DNA of 64,000 nt from positions 186,001 to 250,000 of the forward strand of contig NZ_FOBX01000002.1 of the NCBI RefSeq assembly GCF_900109945.1, in the 5' to 3' direction. Position 1 is the first letter of the stretch. The number at the start of each line of letters is the position of its first letter. The notes under the pieces were generated by a model. It saw nothing but the letters and a program-made list of their open reading frames with translations. It was not told where the DNA came from and searched no databases. The translations under genes were made by a program, and so were the position numbers. This DNA comes from Bradyrhizobium sp. OK095. Lineage in GTDB: Bacteria > Pseudomonadota > Alphaproteobacteria > Rhizobiales > Xanthobacteraceae. Positions 1 through 8,010 of this stretch are shown here, one piece after another.

Positions 1-1158
1 CATCGCGTCGATATCGGCCGCGCCGTAACCGATCTCGCCAAGCACTTCGCGCGTCTGCGCGCCTAACCGTTGCGGCACCAGCCGCACCTCCGGCGTCTGG
101 CCGTCATAGCGGGCGGGATGCGCGACCATCCGGATCGGCGCGCCGCCTGCGCTCTCGGCCGTCTTGAACACGCCAAGATGATTAAGCTGGGGATCAGTCT
201 CGAGATCGCGATAGTCCTGCACCGGCGCGTGCCAGATGCGCGCGGCTTCGAGCGCCGGCAGCCAGTCGGCTGTCGACTTCTGTTTCAGCCTGACAGCGAC
301 GATCCGCGTGATCTCCTCACGCTTCGAGAAACTGTCACCTTCGCCGAACTGCTTCAGCTCCTCGCTGTCCAGCGCGACCGCCAGCGCCTTGGGCGCGGCC
401 ATGGAGATCGCCATATGACCGTCCGCCGTGGCGTGAACGCCGTAGGGCCCGGGGCTGAACCATGCCGCGATGCCGGCTGGACCGCGCGACGTCGGCGACG
501 GCGCGCCGTTGAGCCATGCCGTCAGCGGCTCGACCTGGAGATCAAGCGCGGCCTGATAAAGGTTGACCTCGACCAGCCGGCCTTTGCCGCTCTTCGTCCG
601 TGCGAACAAGGCGGCGAGAATGCTCATGGCATAGAGCGAGGCTGCATGCTGGTCGACGATGACAGAACCGACCGCCGTCGGTTCGCCGTCAGCGCGTCCC
701 GTCCGCATCGCAAGACCCGACATCGCCTGGAGCAGCAGGTCCTGCCCCGGCCGATCCTTGTAGGGCCCGTCCGATCCGAATCCGGTGGCGACAGCATAGA
801 TCAAGCCGGGATTGATCGCCTTCAACGTGTCGTAGCCGAGGCCGAGCTTGGCCATGGTGCCCGGCCGAAAATTCTCCATCACGACATCGGAGGTCGCGAC
901 CAGCTTCTTCACGGCGGCGATGCCATCGGGATGCTTCAGGTCGACCGCGATGCTGCGCTTGTTGCGCCCGGTCGCGAGATGATTGACGCTGTCGCCCGCG
1001 ACAAAGTGATTGGCGACCGCCCAGTTGCGCTGAAACGCACCCTCGATCGGCTCGACCGCGATGACATCGGCGCCGAGGTCGGCGAGCGTCTGCGCAGCCA
1101 ATGGTCCCGCGAGATAATGATTGAAGCTGAGGATCTTGACGCCGTCGAGCAGGTCCAT
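1..1158 (-). CDS. CaiB/BaiF family CoA-transferase (3' end cut by window)
   Basis: Class III CoA-transferase, which moves CoA between an acyl-CoA donor and a free acid in the cytoplasm. The 386 visible residues begin with the typical family start MDLLDGVKIL, followed by the LxGPLAAQTLADLGADVIAVEP segment split here as a Rossmann-like N-terminus, then NRNKRSI-type and ENFRPGTMAKLGLGY motifs characteristic of the family. The frame is open to base 1, so the stop lies outside the window. An in-frame ATG 15 bases upstream (1173) is an alternative start; neither has a strong ribosome binding site. It is immediately downstream of the DapA-like gene (15 bp), suggesting one transcript. Substrate cannot be read from the sequence. 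Confidence 0.88.
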   Translation of the reverse strand, partial: MDLLDGVKILSFNHYLAGPLAAQTLADLGADVIAVEPIEGAFQRNWAVANHFVAGDSVNHLATGRNKRSIAVDLKHPDGIAAVKKLVATSDVVMENFRPGTMAKLGLGYDTLKAINPGLIYAVATGFGSDGPYKDRPGQDLLLQAMSGLAMRTGRADGEPTAVGSVIVDQHAASLYAMSILAALFARTKSGKGRLVEVNLYQAALDLQVEPLTAWLNGAPSPTSRGPAGIAAWFSPGPYGVHATADGHMAISMAAPKALAVALDSEELKQFGEGDSFSKREEITRIVAVRLKQKSTADWLPALEAARIWHAPVQDYRDLETDPQLNHLGVFKTAESAGGAPIRMVAHPARYDGQTPEVRLVPQRLGAQTREVLGEIGYGAADIDAM

Positions 1159-1173
1159 CCGTTCACATCCCAT

Positions 1174-2079
1174 TCAAGCTGCCGCAATTGGCGCGCTACG
1201 CCACGCCAGATCGAACGTCTTGACCAGCGCGCGTGCAGCGGCATCCTGCGCAGCCGGCAGCGGCAGCCGCGGCGGGCGTGGATTGCCGACTGAGAAACCC
1301 ATATGGCCGAGCAGCGCCTTGCTGCCGGCGACATAGGCCTGGCCGCCGACGAACTCGATCACCGGCAAATATTTGAGATAAAGCTCGCGTGCCTCTTTGA
1401 TCGCGCCGTGATCGGCGACGAGGCTGAAGATGCGCGCCATCTCCGCCGGCACCACGTTGGAGGCGACCGCCACCCAGCCCTGGGCGCCTTCGACAAAGGA
1501 TTCGAAGCCGAGAATACCGCCGAACACGGTCATCCTGTCGCCGCAGAGGCGGATGATGTCGCGCACGCGCGTCACTTCCAGCGTCGACTCCTTGATATAG
1601 AGGCAGTTGTCGATCTCGGCGATGCGCGCCACCAGCGGTGGCTTGAGATCGACATTGGCCGTCGCCGGATTGTTGTAGACCATGATCGGCAGCGAGATCG
1701 CGTCGCCGACCGTCTTGTAATGGTGGACCAGCTCGTCGTCGGTCGGCGTCGAGTAGAACGGCGGAATGATCATGACGCCGTCGGCGCCCAGTTTTTCGGC
1801 ACGGCGGCTGAGGCGAACAACCTCGCGCGTATCCTCCGCCCCCGTTCCGATCAGCACAGGCACACGCCCCGCGGCCTGATTGATGACGACCTCGGCGACA
1901 AGCGCCTTCTCGTCATCGTCCAACGACAGGAACTCGCCGGTGGAACCGAGCGGGATCAGCCCGTGAATGCCTTCTGCAATCTGCCAATCGACGAAGGCGC
2001 GCAGGGACACGACATCGATCTCGCCCGCTGCCGTAAACGGGGTGATCATGACGGTGTAGGTGCCGCGGAAAATCTTCAT
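1174..2079 (-). CDS. Dihydrodipicolinate synthase (DapA) family aldolase/lyase
   Basis: A 301-residue class I aldolase-type TIM barrel of the DapA/N-acetylneuraminate lyase family. Visible signatures are the GSTGEF loop near residue 46, the Tyr of MVYNNP and the Schiff-base Lys in YIKEST. Start at MKIFRGTYT fits the family length; a longer open frame upstream adds 37 residues without family similarity and would run through the operator region. It precedes a CoA-transferase on the same strand and is divergent from a LacI regulator, so it is more likely a catabolic 2-keto-acid/sugar-acid lyase than the lysine-pathway enzyme. The exact substrate is unknown. Confidence 0.88.
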   Translation of the reverse strand: MKIFRGTYTVMITPFTAAGEIDVVSLRAFVDWQIAEGIHGLIPLGSTGEFLSLDDDEKALVAEVVINQAAGRVPVLIGTGAEDTREVVRLSRRAEKLGADGVMIIPPFYSTPTDDELVHHYKTVGDAISLPIMVYNNPATANVDLKPPLVARIAEIDNCLYIKESTLEVTRVRDIIRLCGDRMTVFGGILGFESFVEGAQGWVAVASNVVPAEMARIFSLVADHGAIKEARELYLKYLPVIEFVGGQAYVAGSKALLGHMGFSVGNPRPPRLPLPAAQDAAARALVKTFDLAWRSAPIAAA

Positions 2080-2148
2080 CAGGGAACTGCCGGATAATCG
2101 GGTGAATTCAGGGGACGGCTGCGACCTGCGGAATATCCGCAATATTGA

Positions 2149-2162
2149 TGCAAACGATTGCA
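2149..2162. promoter_or_regulatory. Candidate LacI-family operator O1
   Basis: TGCAAACGATTGCA, a 14-bp near-perfect palindrome with the central CG step typical of LacI/GalR-family operators. It lies about 70 bp before the dapA-like start and 104 bp before lacI. The exact reverse complement occurs again at 2235-2248. A separate 13-bp perfect inverted repeat with GCGGA/TCCGC arms lies at 2128-2140. Confidence 0.65.
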
Positions 2163-2234
2163 GAACTGGCTCTGCATTGGGCAACACCATCCATTTTTTG
2201 AGCTTGATCCCAGTGGAATTAGCTCCTAGCTTTT

Positions 2235-2248
2235 TGCAATCGTTTGCA
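2235..2248. promoter_or_regulatory. Candidate LacI-family operator O2
   Basis: TGCAATCGTTTGCA, the exact reverse complement of O1, 17 bp before the lacI start codon. The centre-to-centre distance to O1 is 86 bp, close to eight helical turns, compatible with looping and with autorepression of lacI. Confidence 0.65.
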
Positions 2249-2265
2249 GTCTATCGGCGGGTTGA

Positions 2266-3366
2266 ATGAGCGTCACGCTCAAAGATGTGGCACAGGCGGC
2301 CCGCGTTTCGGTCAGCACGGCGTCCCGTGCGTTGACCGGGACGGGCCTGACCAGCGAGCGCACGCAGCAGCGCCTGACGCGCATCGCGCGCGAGCTCGGC
2401 TATCGGCCGAACCCGATCGCGCGCGGCCTGAAGACCGGGCAATCGCGGCTCGTGGCCCTGCTCGTGCACAACCTCACCAACGCTTCGTTCCAGGTGATGG
2501 CCGAAGTGGTGCAGGCGCGCTTGAAGGCACTGAATTATCAGATGCTTCTGTGTATCGGCGGCGACGACGCGCAACAGGAGAGCGACACCCTCACCACGCT
2601 GGTCGACCATCGCATCGACGGACTGATCGTCGTGCCCACCGGCAAGAACGGCGCGCAGCTTAAAGCGCTCGCGAACGACGTCCCGATCGTCTGCCTGGTG
2701 CGTCGCGATGACGCAACCGATCTCGAGACCGTGCTCGCCGACGATCCGCAAGGCGCCTATCTCGGCACCCGCCATTTGATCGAGCTCGGGCACAAGCGCA
2801 TCGGGTTGATCGTCGGCCGCCAGGACACCACGTCCGGTCGCGAACGCCTGTCCGGCTATGTCCGCGCGCTGCGTGAGGCCGGCATCGCCAAGGACGACAC
2901 TTTAGTTCATGCCGGCCATTTTGAGCCGGAGACCGGCGCGACTGGCTGCCGCAAGCTGCTCGACCTCGCGCGCCCGCCCAGCGCGATCTTCGTCGCCAAT
3001 CACGAGGCGACGCTTGGCGCGCTGCGTGTGATTGCGGAACGGAACATCGCGATTCCCGACGATCTTTCGCTGCTCTGCTACGAGGACATGCCCTGGTTCG
3101 AATGGCATCGCCCGGCCATCAGCATCGTCGACAACGGTGCGCGCGATCTTGCTAATCTCGCCGTCGACCGGTTGCTGCATCGGATGGATGCGAAAAGCAA
3201 CGGCAATGACGGCGTGCGCGAATATCGCGTGGGCGCCCGGCTGGTGCAGCGTGATTCCTGCCGCCGGATCGAAGCCGCAAGCGCCGCCAGGACGCCCCGG
3301 CCCAAGCCCTCCAAATCCAAATCGTCTGCGGCCAAATCGTCTGCGGCCAAGCCCGCGAAGGTCTGA
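2266..3366 (+). CDS. LacI family transcriptional regulator
   Basis: A 366-residue DNA-binding regulator. Residues 3-55 form the LacI helix-turn-helix and hinge (TLKDVAQAARVSVSTASRAL, then YRPNPIARGLKTG), followed by a periplasmic-binding-protein-like effector domain to about residue 335. The last 25 residues are an unusual Lys/Ser/Ala/Pro tail partly encoded by a 15-bp tandem duplication (3319-3348). Start ATG at 2266 directly precedes the HTH. It faces the dapA-like gene and is followed after 3 bp by the tautomerase, so it probably controls both directions through the paired 14-bp operators. Ligand unknown, possibly a sugar acid or keto acid. Confidence 0.93.
   Translation: MSVTLKDVAQAARVSVSTASRALTGTGLTSERTQQRLTRIARELGYRPNPIARGLKTGQSRLVALLVHNLTNASFQVMAEVVQARLKALNYQMLLCIGGDDAQQESDTLTTLVDHRIDGLIVVPTGKNGAQLKALANDVPIVCLVRRDDATDLETVLADDPQGAYLGTRHLIELGHKRIGLIVGRQDTTSGRERLSGYVRALREAGIAKDDTLVHAGHFEPETGATGCRKLLDLARPPSAIFVANHEATLGALRVIAERNIAIPDDLSLLCYEDMPWFEWHRPAISIVDNGARDLANLAVDRLLHRMDAKSNGNDGVREYRVGARLVQRDSCRRIEAASAARTPRPKPSKSKSSAAKSSAAKPAKV
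3319..3348 (+). repeat. 15-bp tandem duplication in the lacI 3' end
   Basis: Two perfect adjacent copies of AAATCGTCTGCGGCC. Fifteen bases keep the frame, so the duplication repeats a five-codon Lys-Ser-Ser-Ala-Ala unit in the basic C-terminal tail of the LacI protein. Confidence 0.85.
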
Positions 3367-3369
3367 TCG

Positions 3370-3738
3370 ATGCCCTATGTCGAAGTGCTCGCCCCGCAAG
3401 TTCCGTCGCAGCGCAAGGCCGCGTTGGCGAGGTCCGTCACCGACGGCCTGATGTCGGCGTTCGGCGTGACCGCTGATACCGTCACTCTCTATTTCCTCCC
3501 GATCGCGGCCGACGACTATGCCCATGCCGGCGTCTTCGGCGATCAGGCGACCGGCCAACGCATCCTGCTCAAGGTGCACGCGTTCCGCCGCAGCGAGGCC
3601 GAACGCCGTGCCGCCGCCATTGCGCTGACCCGCGGCGTATGCAGCGCCTATGGCGTGCCCGGCGACGACGTCGCGGTCTATTTCTGCGATCGCGACAAGA
3701 GCGAGGTTGCCCACAACGCCAAGCTCGCCAGCGACTGA
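3370..3738 (+). CDS. Tautomerase (4-oxalocrotonate tautomerase) family protein
   Basis: A 122-residue protein beginning Met-Pro (MPYVEVLAP). In this superfamily the initiator Met is removed and Pro-1 is the catalytic base for keto-enol tautomerisation. The length, about twice the 62-residue 4-OT monomer, suggests two beta-alpha-beta units (about residues 1-60 and 62-122) as in fused members such as cis-CaaD or MSAD relatives. It lies 3 bp after lacI and 15 bp before an acyl-CoA dehydrogenase, so it probably belongs to the same catabolic operon. The second half lacks an obvious second catalytic Pro start. Substrate not identifiable. Confidence 0.78.
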   Translation: MPYVEVLAPQVPSQRKAALARSVTDGLMSAFGVTADTVTLYFLPIAADDYAHAGVFGDQATGQRILLKVHAFRRSEAERRAAAIALTRGVCSAYGVPGDDVAVYFCDRDKSEVAHNAKLASD

Positions 3739-3753
3739 GGGGAGCCGCACGCC

Positions 3754-4896
3754 ATGGATCGTTTCTATACCCAAGACCAGAAGGCTCTCCGCGACACCGC
3801 CCGCCGCTTCGCGGAAGCCGAGATTTTGCCGCGCGCCGCCGCGATCGACCGCGAGGATCGTTTTGATCGCACGCTCTACAAGGGCATGGCCGATCTCGGC
3901 CTGTTCGGCATTTGCCTGCGCGAAGGCGCCGGCGGCGCCGGCCTCGATGCGGTCGCGGCCTGCATCGCCATGGAGGAGCTGGCGCGCTGCTCCGGCGCGG
4001 TCGCCAATGCTTTTGCCATTCCCGTCGAAGCCGTGTTGTTCTTCGATCATCACGGCACCGATGCTCACAAGGCGCTGATCCCAAAAATCCTGAGCGGCGA
4101 CATCATCCCCGCCACCGCCGTCTCGGAGCCCGACCACGGCTCCGACGTCGCGGGCATCCGCACCAACGCGGTGCGCGAGGGCCATGGCTGGCGGCTCAAC
4201 GGCACCAAGGCGTGGGTGACGCTCGGCGGCGTTGCCGACCGCATCATGGTGTTCGCGCGCACCGGCGCGGATGCGGGCCATCGTGCCATCTCCTGTCTCC
4301 TCGTCGACGGTACCCTGCCCGGCATCGCCCGCGGCAAGAACGAGGAGCTGCTCGGCATGCACGGCCTCGACGACTGCCAGATCACCTTTTCCGACGTGCG
4401 GCTGCCGGCCGACAGCGTGATGGGCCCGGAGAACCAGGCCTTCAAGATGGCCATGAGCAATTTCAACTTCAGCCGGCTGATGATGGCCTCGATGGCGCTC
4501 GGCATGGCGCAGGCCGCGTTCGAGGACGCTACAAAATACGCAAAGGACCGCAAGCAGTTCGGCCAGGCCATCATCGGCTTCCAGGCGGTGCAGTTCATGC
4601 TCGCGGACATGTCGACCGACATCGCCGCCGCGCGCCTGCTGATCCATCACGCCGCACGCCTGCATGATGCCGGTGAGCCGATCGCCAAGGAGGCGGCGCA
4701 GGCCAAGCTGTTCACGACCGACATGGCGATGAAGCACGTCTCCAACGCGCTCCAGATCCACGGCGGTAACGGATATTCGCGCGAGTACCGCATCGAGCGC
4801 ATTTTTCGCGATGTCCGCCTCGCGCAGATCTATGAGGGCACCAACCAGATCCAGCGGCTGATCATCGCCCGCCAGGTCGAGAAGGAGGCCGCATGA
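3754..4896 (+). CDS. Acyl-CoA dehydrogenase
   Basis: A 380-residue FAD-dependent enzyme that introduces a C2-C3 double bond into an acyl-CoA and passes electrons to ETF. Domains in order: N-terminal helical (1-115), middle beta domain with TAVSEPDHGSD (121-131) and the NGTKAWVT flavin region (149-156), and C-terminal helical domain with the Arg-Lys-Gln-Phe-Gly signature and the catalytic Glu of YEGTNQIQR (about E361). Length is typical. It is flanked by the tautomerase and a class I CoA-transferase 16 bp downstream, arguing for beta-oxidation of a short or branched acid activated by CoA transfer. Chain-length preference cannot be told. Confidence 0.95.
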   Translation: MDRFYTQDQKALRDTARRFAEAEILPRAAAIDREDRFDRTLYKGMADLGLFGICLREGAGGAGLDAVAACIAMEELARCSGAVANAFAIPVEAVLFFDHHGTDAHKALIPKILSGDIIPATAVSEPDHGSDVAGIRTNAVREGHGWRLNGTKAWVTLGGVADRIMVFARTGADAGHRAISCLLVDGTLPGIARGKNEELLGMHGLDDCQITFSDVRLPADSVMGPENQAFKMAMSNFNFSRLMMASMALGMAQAAFEDATKYAKDRKQFGQAIIGFQAVQFMLADMSTDIAAARLLIHHAARLHDAGEPIAKEAAQAKLFTTDMAMKHVSNALQIHGGNGYSREYRIERIFRDVRLAQIYEGTNQIQRLIIARQVEKEAA

Positions 4897-4912
4897 AGCG
4901 GCGCGTGCGACC

Positions 4913-6496
4913 ATGCTGAGCATCATCACCGCGGCAGAGGCGGCTCGCCTGATCCGCGACACCGACACGCTGATCGTCGGCGGCAATGGCGGCACGGGTG
5001 CGGCCGAAGCCATCCTCGATGCGCTGGAGCAGCGCTTCGTCAGTGGTCAGGGCCCGCACAATCTGACGCTGATCAACATCACCGGCGTCGGCGCCGTGAC
5101 CGAGAAGGGACTGTGCCATCTCGCCCACGAGGGCATGATCGCGCGCGTGATCGGCGGAAATTTCGGGCTTCAGGTGCCGTTCATGCGCCTCGTGCGCGAC
5201 GAACTGATCGACGCCTACAATTTCCCGCAGGGCGTGATGAGCCAGCTCTGCCGCGCCATGGCGGCGAAGCATCCGGGCGTTCTCACCCATGTCGGCCTCG
5301 ACACCTACATGGACCCGCGCCAGGACGGCGGCCGCATGAACAAGCGCACCACCGCGCCGCTGGTCGATCTGCTCGAACTGCATGGCCAGTCGTACCTGCT
5401 CTACCGCGTCCCCACCCCGCCCGATGTCGCGATCATCCGCGGCACCTCGGCGGATGAGGACGGCTATATCAGCATGGAGCACGAGGGCACGACGCGCGAG
5501 GATCTCTCGATCGCGCAAGCCGTGCACAATGCCGGCGGCACCGTGATCTGCCAGGTCAAGCGCATCGTGAAGCGCGGCTCGATCCATCCTCAGATGGTGA
5601 AGATTCCGGGCTTCCTGATCGACCACGTCGTGCTCGAGCCCGATCAGATGCAGACCTACGGCACGGTCTACGATCCCGCGCGCTGCGGCGAGAGCCGCGT
5701 GCCGGTCGCGATGATCACCCCTGATCCGCTCACCGAACGCCGCGTGATCGCCCGCCGCGCCGCCTTCGAGCTGCGCCCGCGCGACGTCGTCAATCTCGGC
5801 GTCGGCATCTCCGCGATGATCCCCAATGTCGCGGCCGAGGAAGGCATCTCCGACCTGATCACGCTGACGGTGGAATCCGGCGTGGTCGGCGGCGTGCCCG
5901 GTCATGCGCGCGAATTCGGCACTGCGATCAACCCGCGCGTCATCCTCGACCAGGCCTATCAGTTCGACTTCTACGACGGCGGCGGCCTCTCCTGCGCCTT
6001 CCTCTCCTTCGCGGAAGTCGACGAGCTGGGTAACGTCAACGTCACCCGCTTCGGCGAGCGCCGCGACGGCTCCGGCGGCTTCATCGACATCACCCAGAAC
6101 GCCAGGCGATTGATCTTCAGCGGCACCATGACCGGCGGCAAGTTTGACATCGGCGTCGAGAACGGCCGCCTCGCGATCCGGCGCGATGGCGCTTTCCGTA
6201 AATTCGTCCCGCAAGTCGGCCAGATCAGCTTTAGCGCCTCGCTCGCCGCACAGCGCGGCCAACACGTGAGCTACGTCACCGAACGCGCTGTGTTCGAGCT
6301 GGAGAACGGCAGCGTGACCCTGACCGAGATCGCGCCTGGTGTGCGGCTGGAAGAGGACATCCTTGCCCATATGGGATTCAAGCCGCGCATCAGCCCGCAA
6401 CTGAAAGACATGGACCCGCGCATCTTCCGTTCCGGGCCGATGGGAATTGCGCAAAGTTTCATGGCGCTCCCGGCGCGGTCACGCAAGGTTGCCTGA
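4913..6496 (+). CDS. Class I acyl-CoA:acid CoA-transferase (fused alpha/beta subunits)
   Basis: A 527-residue fused CoA-transferase in which the alpha-like half (about 1-270) carries the GGNGGTG glycine motif and the beta-like half carries the catalytic Glu (about E321) in VESGVVGGVPG. This matches the YdiF / propionate-type CoA-transferase layout, as opposed to separate PcaI/PcaJ subunits. It activates a free acid using acetyl- or succinyl-CoA. ATG at 4913 lies 16 bp after the acyl-CoA dehydrogenase and gives the canonical N-terminus. With the dehydrogenase and MaoC hydratase it forms a compact acid-activation and oxidation unit; the actual acid is unknown. Confidence 0.92.
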   Translation: MLSIITAAEAARLIRDTDTLIVGGNGGTGAAEAILDALEQRFVSGQGPHNLTLINITGVGAVTEKGLCHLAHEGMIARVIGGNFGLQVPFMRLVRDELIDAYNFPQGVMSQLCRAMAAKHPGVLTHVGLDTYMDPRQDGGRMNKRTTAPLVDLLELHGQSYLLYRVPTPPDVAIIRGTSADEDGYISMEHEGTTREDLSIAQAVHNAGGTVICQVKRIVKRGSIHPQMVKIPGFLIDHVVLEPDQMQTYGTVYDPARCGESRVPVAMITPDPLTERRVIARRAAFELRPRDVVNLGVGISAMIPNVAAEEGISDLITLTVESGVVGGVPGHAREFGTAINPRVILDQAYQFDFYDGGGLSCAFLSFAEVDELGNVNVTRFGERRDGSGGFIDITQNARRLIFSGTMTGGKFDIGVENGRLAIRRDGAFRKFVPQVGQISFSASLAAQRGQHVSYVTERAVFELENGSVTLTEIAPGVRLEEDILAHMGFKPRISPQLKDMDPRIFRSGPMGIAQSFMALPARSRKVA

Positions 6497-6506
6497 GGAC
6501 ATACGC

Positions 6507-6995
6507 ATGGACACGAGCGCACCGATCAATCTCCGTTACGAAGACATCGCGCTCGGCGCGGAATTCGAGACCGCCGTGCACACCGTGACGGAAGCCGACA
6601 TCGCAGTCTTCGCCGACGTCACCCGGGACCATCATCCGCTTCATATCGACCGAGGCTACGCACGCTCGCGCGGCTTTCCCGCGGTGATCGGCCACGGGCT
6701 GTTCGGCCTGTCGCTGATGGAAGGGCTGAAATCGGAGTTGAAGCTGTACGAGGAGACCTCGGTCGCCTCGCTCGGCTGGGACGAGGTGAAATTCAAAGGC
6801 CCCATCGTCGCCGGCGATGCCTTGCGCGTCCGCTTCCGTTTCGTCGAGAAGCGGCCGACCAGGAACCCCGAGCGCGGCATCGTCGTCGAGACGCTCGACC
6901 TCCTCAACCAGCGCGACGAGGTCGTGACGGCTGCGCGTCATATCTCGCTGATCCTGACCCGGCAGGCCGCGCGCGACGCGACGGCTGATACGTGA
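6507..6995 (+). CDS. MaoC family (R)-specific enoyl-CoA hydratase-like protein
   Basis: A 162-residue single hot-dog-fold hydratase. The active-site segment is D41-H-H-P-L-H46 with IGHGLFG (61-67), matching the Asp/His hydratase motif of MaoC/PhaJ proteins. It adds water to an enoyl-CoA. ATG at 6507 follows a GAGG at 6494-6497 and starts at MDTSAPINLRYED; a longer frame reaching back to 6447 overlaps the preceding gene and is not used. It lies 10 bp after the CoA-transferase and plausibly hydrates the enoyl-CoA made by the acyl-CoA dehydrogenase of the same operon. Confidence 0.9.
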   Translation: MDTSAPINLRYEDIALGAEFETAVHTVTEADIAVFADVTRDHHPLHIDRGYARSRGFPAVIGHGLFGLSLMEGLKSELKLYEETSVASLGWDEVKFKGPIVAGDALRVRFRFVEKRPTRNPERGIVVETLDLLNQRDEVVTAARHISLILTRQAARDATADT

Positions 6996-7061
6996 CAATG
7001 AACGAAGACGTCGGACCGGAGACGGCTCAACTGCCACCCACGATTTGACAGGAGTACTTTG

Positions 7062-7898
7062 ATGCGATTTCCAAAAACCTTCTCCGCCCTCGCCATTCTG
7101 ATCGGCCTGACGCAAGCGGCCGGCGCCCAGACCTGCACACCAAAGGTGCCGGCATCGAGCCTGATCGAAGCGCCGAAATGGCAGATGTCGATCAACCCGA
7201 CGCTGCCGCCGCAGCAATTCGTCGACGACAAGGGCGAGTTGCAGGGCCTCAATGTCGAGCTCGCCAGGGAAATCGCCAAGCGCATCTGCGTCGAGGCGGT
7301 GTTCCTGCGCATGGACTTCCCGCCGATGATCCCGGCGCTGCGTTCGGGCCGTTTCGATGCCATCAACACCGGCCTGTTCTGGACCGAGGAGCGCTCGAAG
7401 ATGCTCTACCTCGTGCCCTATGCGCAGCAGGCCATCAGCATCTACACCGATCCCTCCTCCAGCCTGAAGCTCGAAAAGTTCGAAGATCTCGCCGGCCGCG
7501 TCGTCGGCGTGGAATCGGCGACCTACACCGAACGCAAGGCGCGCGAATTCAGCGCCGCGATGGAAGCCAAGGGCCTCAAGCCGATTGATCTACGCACCTT
7601 CACCACGGTGACTGCGACCTCGGCGGCGCTGCGCGCCGGACAGCTCGAGGCCGCGCTCAACATCAACGAGACCGCCAACTCGCTCGAGCAGAAGGGCATC
7701 GCCAAGATCTGGGTGCGCGACATCGCCGGCACCGACATCACCTTCGCCTTCCGCGACAAGCTGCTCGCGCAAGCTTTCGCAGATGCGCTGACGGCCGCCC
7801 GCGCCGACGGCACCTATGACAGACTGTTCGACAAATTCGGCATGACCAAGCTGAAGACGACGACGTTCGCGATCCGCGGTGACGGGCCGACGAACTAA
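7062..7898 (+). CDS. Polar-amino-acid-type ABC transporter solute-binding protein
   Basis: A 278-residue periplasmic binding protein (family 3). A signal peptide covers about residues 1-22 (basic MRFPK, hydrophobic core, cleavage near AAGAQ). The mature part shows the family pattern LQGLNVELAREIAKR and SGRFDAINTG. ATG 7062 has GGAG eight bases upstream; a TTG three bases earlier is less likely. It is the last gene of the lacI-side run, 66 bp after MaoC, and has no permease or ATPase gene beside it, so it must work with a transporter encoded elsewhere or serve as a sensor. Ligand unknown, possibly an organic acid of this pathway. Confidence 0.88.
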   Translation: MRFPKTFSALAILIGLTQAAGAQTCTPKVPASSLIEAPKWQMSINPTLPPQQFVDDKGELQGLNVELAREIAKRICVEAVFLRMDFPPMIPALRSGRFDAINTGLFWTEERSKMLYLVPYAQQAISIYTDPSSSLKLEKFEDLAGRVVGVESATYTERKAREFSAAMEAKGLKPIDLRTFTTVTATSAALRAGQLEAALNINETANSLEQKGIAKIWVRDIAGTDITFAFRDKLLAQAFADALTAARADGTYDRLFDKFGMTKLKTTTFAIRGDGPTN

Positions 7899-7975
7899 GA
7901 GAGTGGTTTGCTTCGGGTAAAGCCGGCCGCAGCGGCGACGCGATCAGTCCCGTCTCGTCACGCAATTCGATCGAT

Positions 7976-8003
7976 CGGCGCGGCCGCAAATGCAGCCGCG
8001 CCG
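7976..8003. terminator. Convergent-zone hairpin, probable bidirectional terminator
   Basis: A perfect 9-bp GC-rich stem (CGGCGCGGC / GCCGCGCCG) with a 10-nt loop between two convergent genes (stops at 7898 and 8011). There is no long T-run on either side, so function is inferred from position and stem strength. Confidence 0.55.
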
Positions 8004-8010
8004 GCTCAAC

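Noticed and set aside
70..1293. 407-codon open frame on the plus strand
   Set aside because: Antisense to the CaiB/BaiF CoA-transferase, whose full-length family similarity is clear; the plus frame is Arg-rich and featureless.
2902..5013. 703-codon open frame on the minus strand
   Set aside because: It runs antisense across lacI, the tautomerase and the acyl-CoA dehydrogenase; low-complexity composition and no family motifs.
4862..6454. 530-codon open frame on the minus strand
   Set aside because: Antisense to the class I CoA-transferase, which has intact catalytic motifs; the reverse frame has none.
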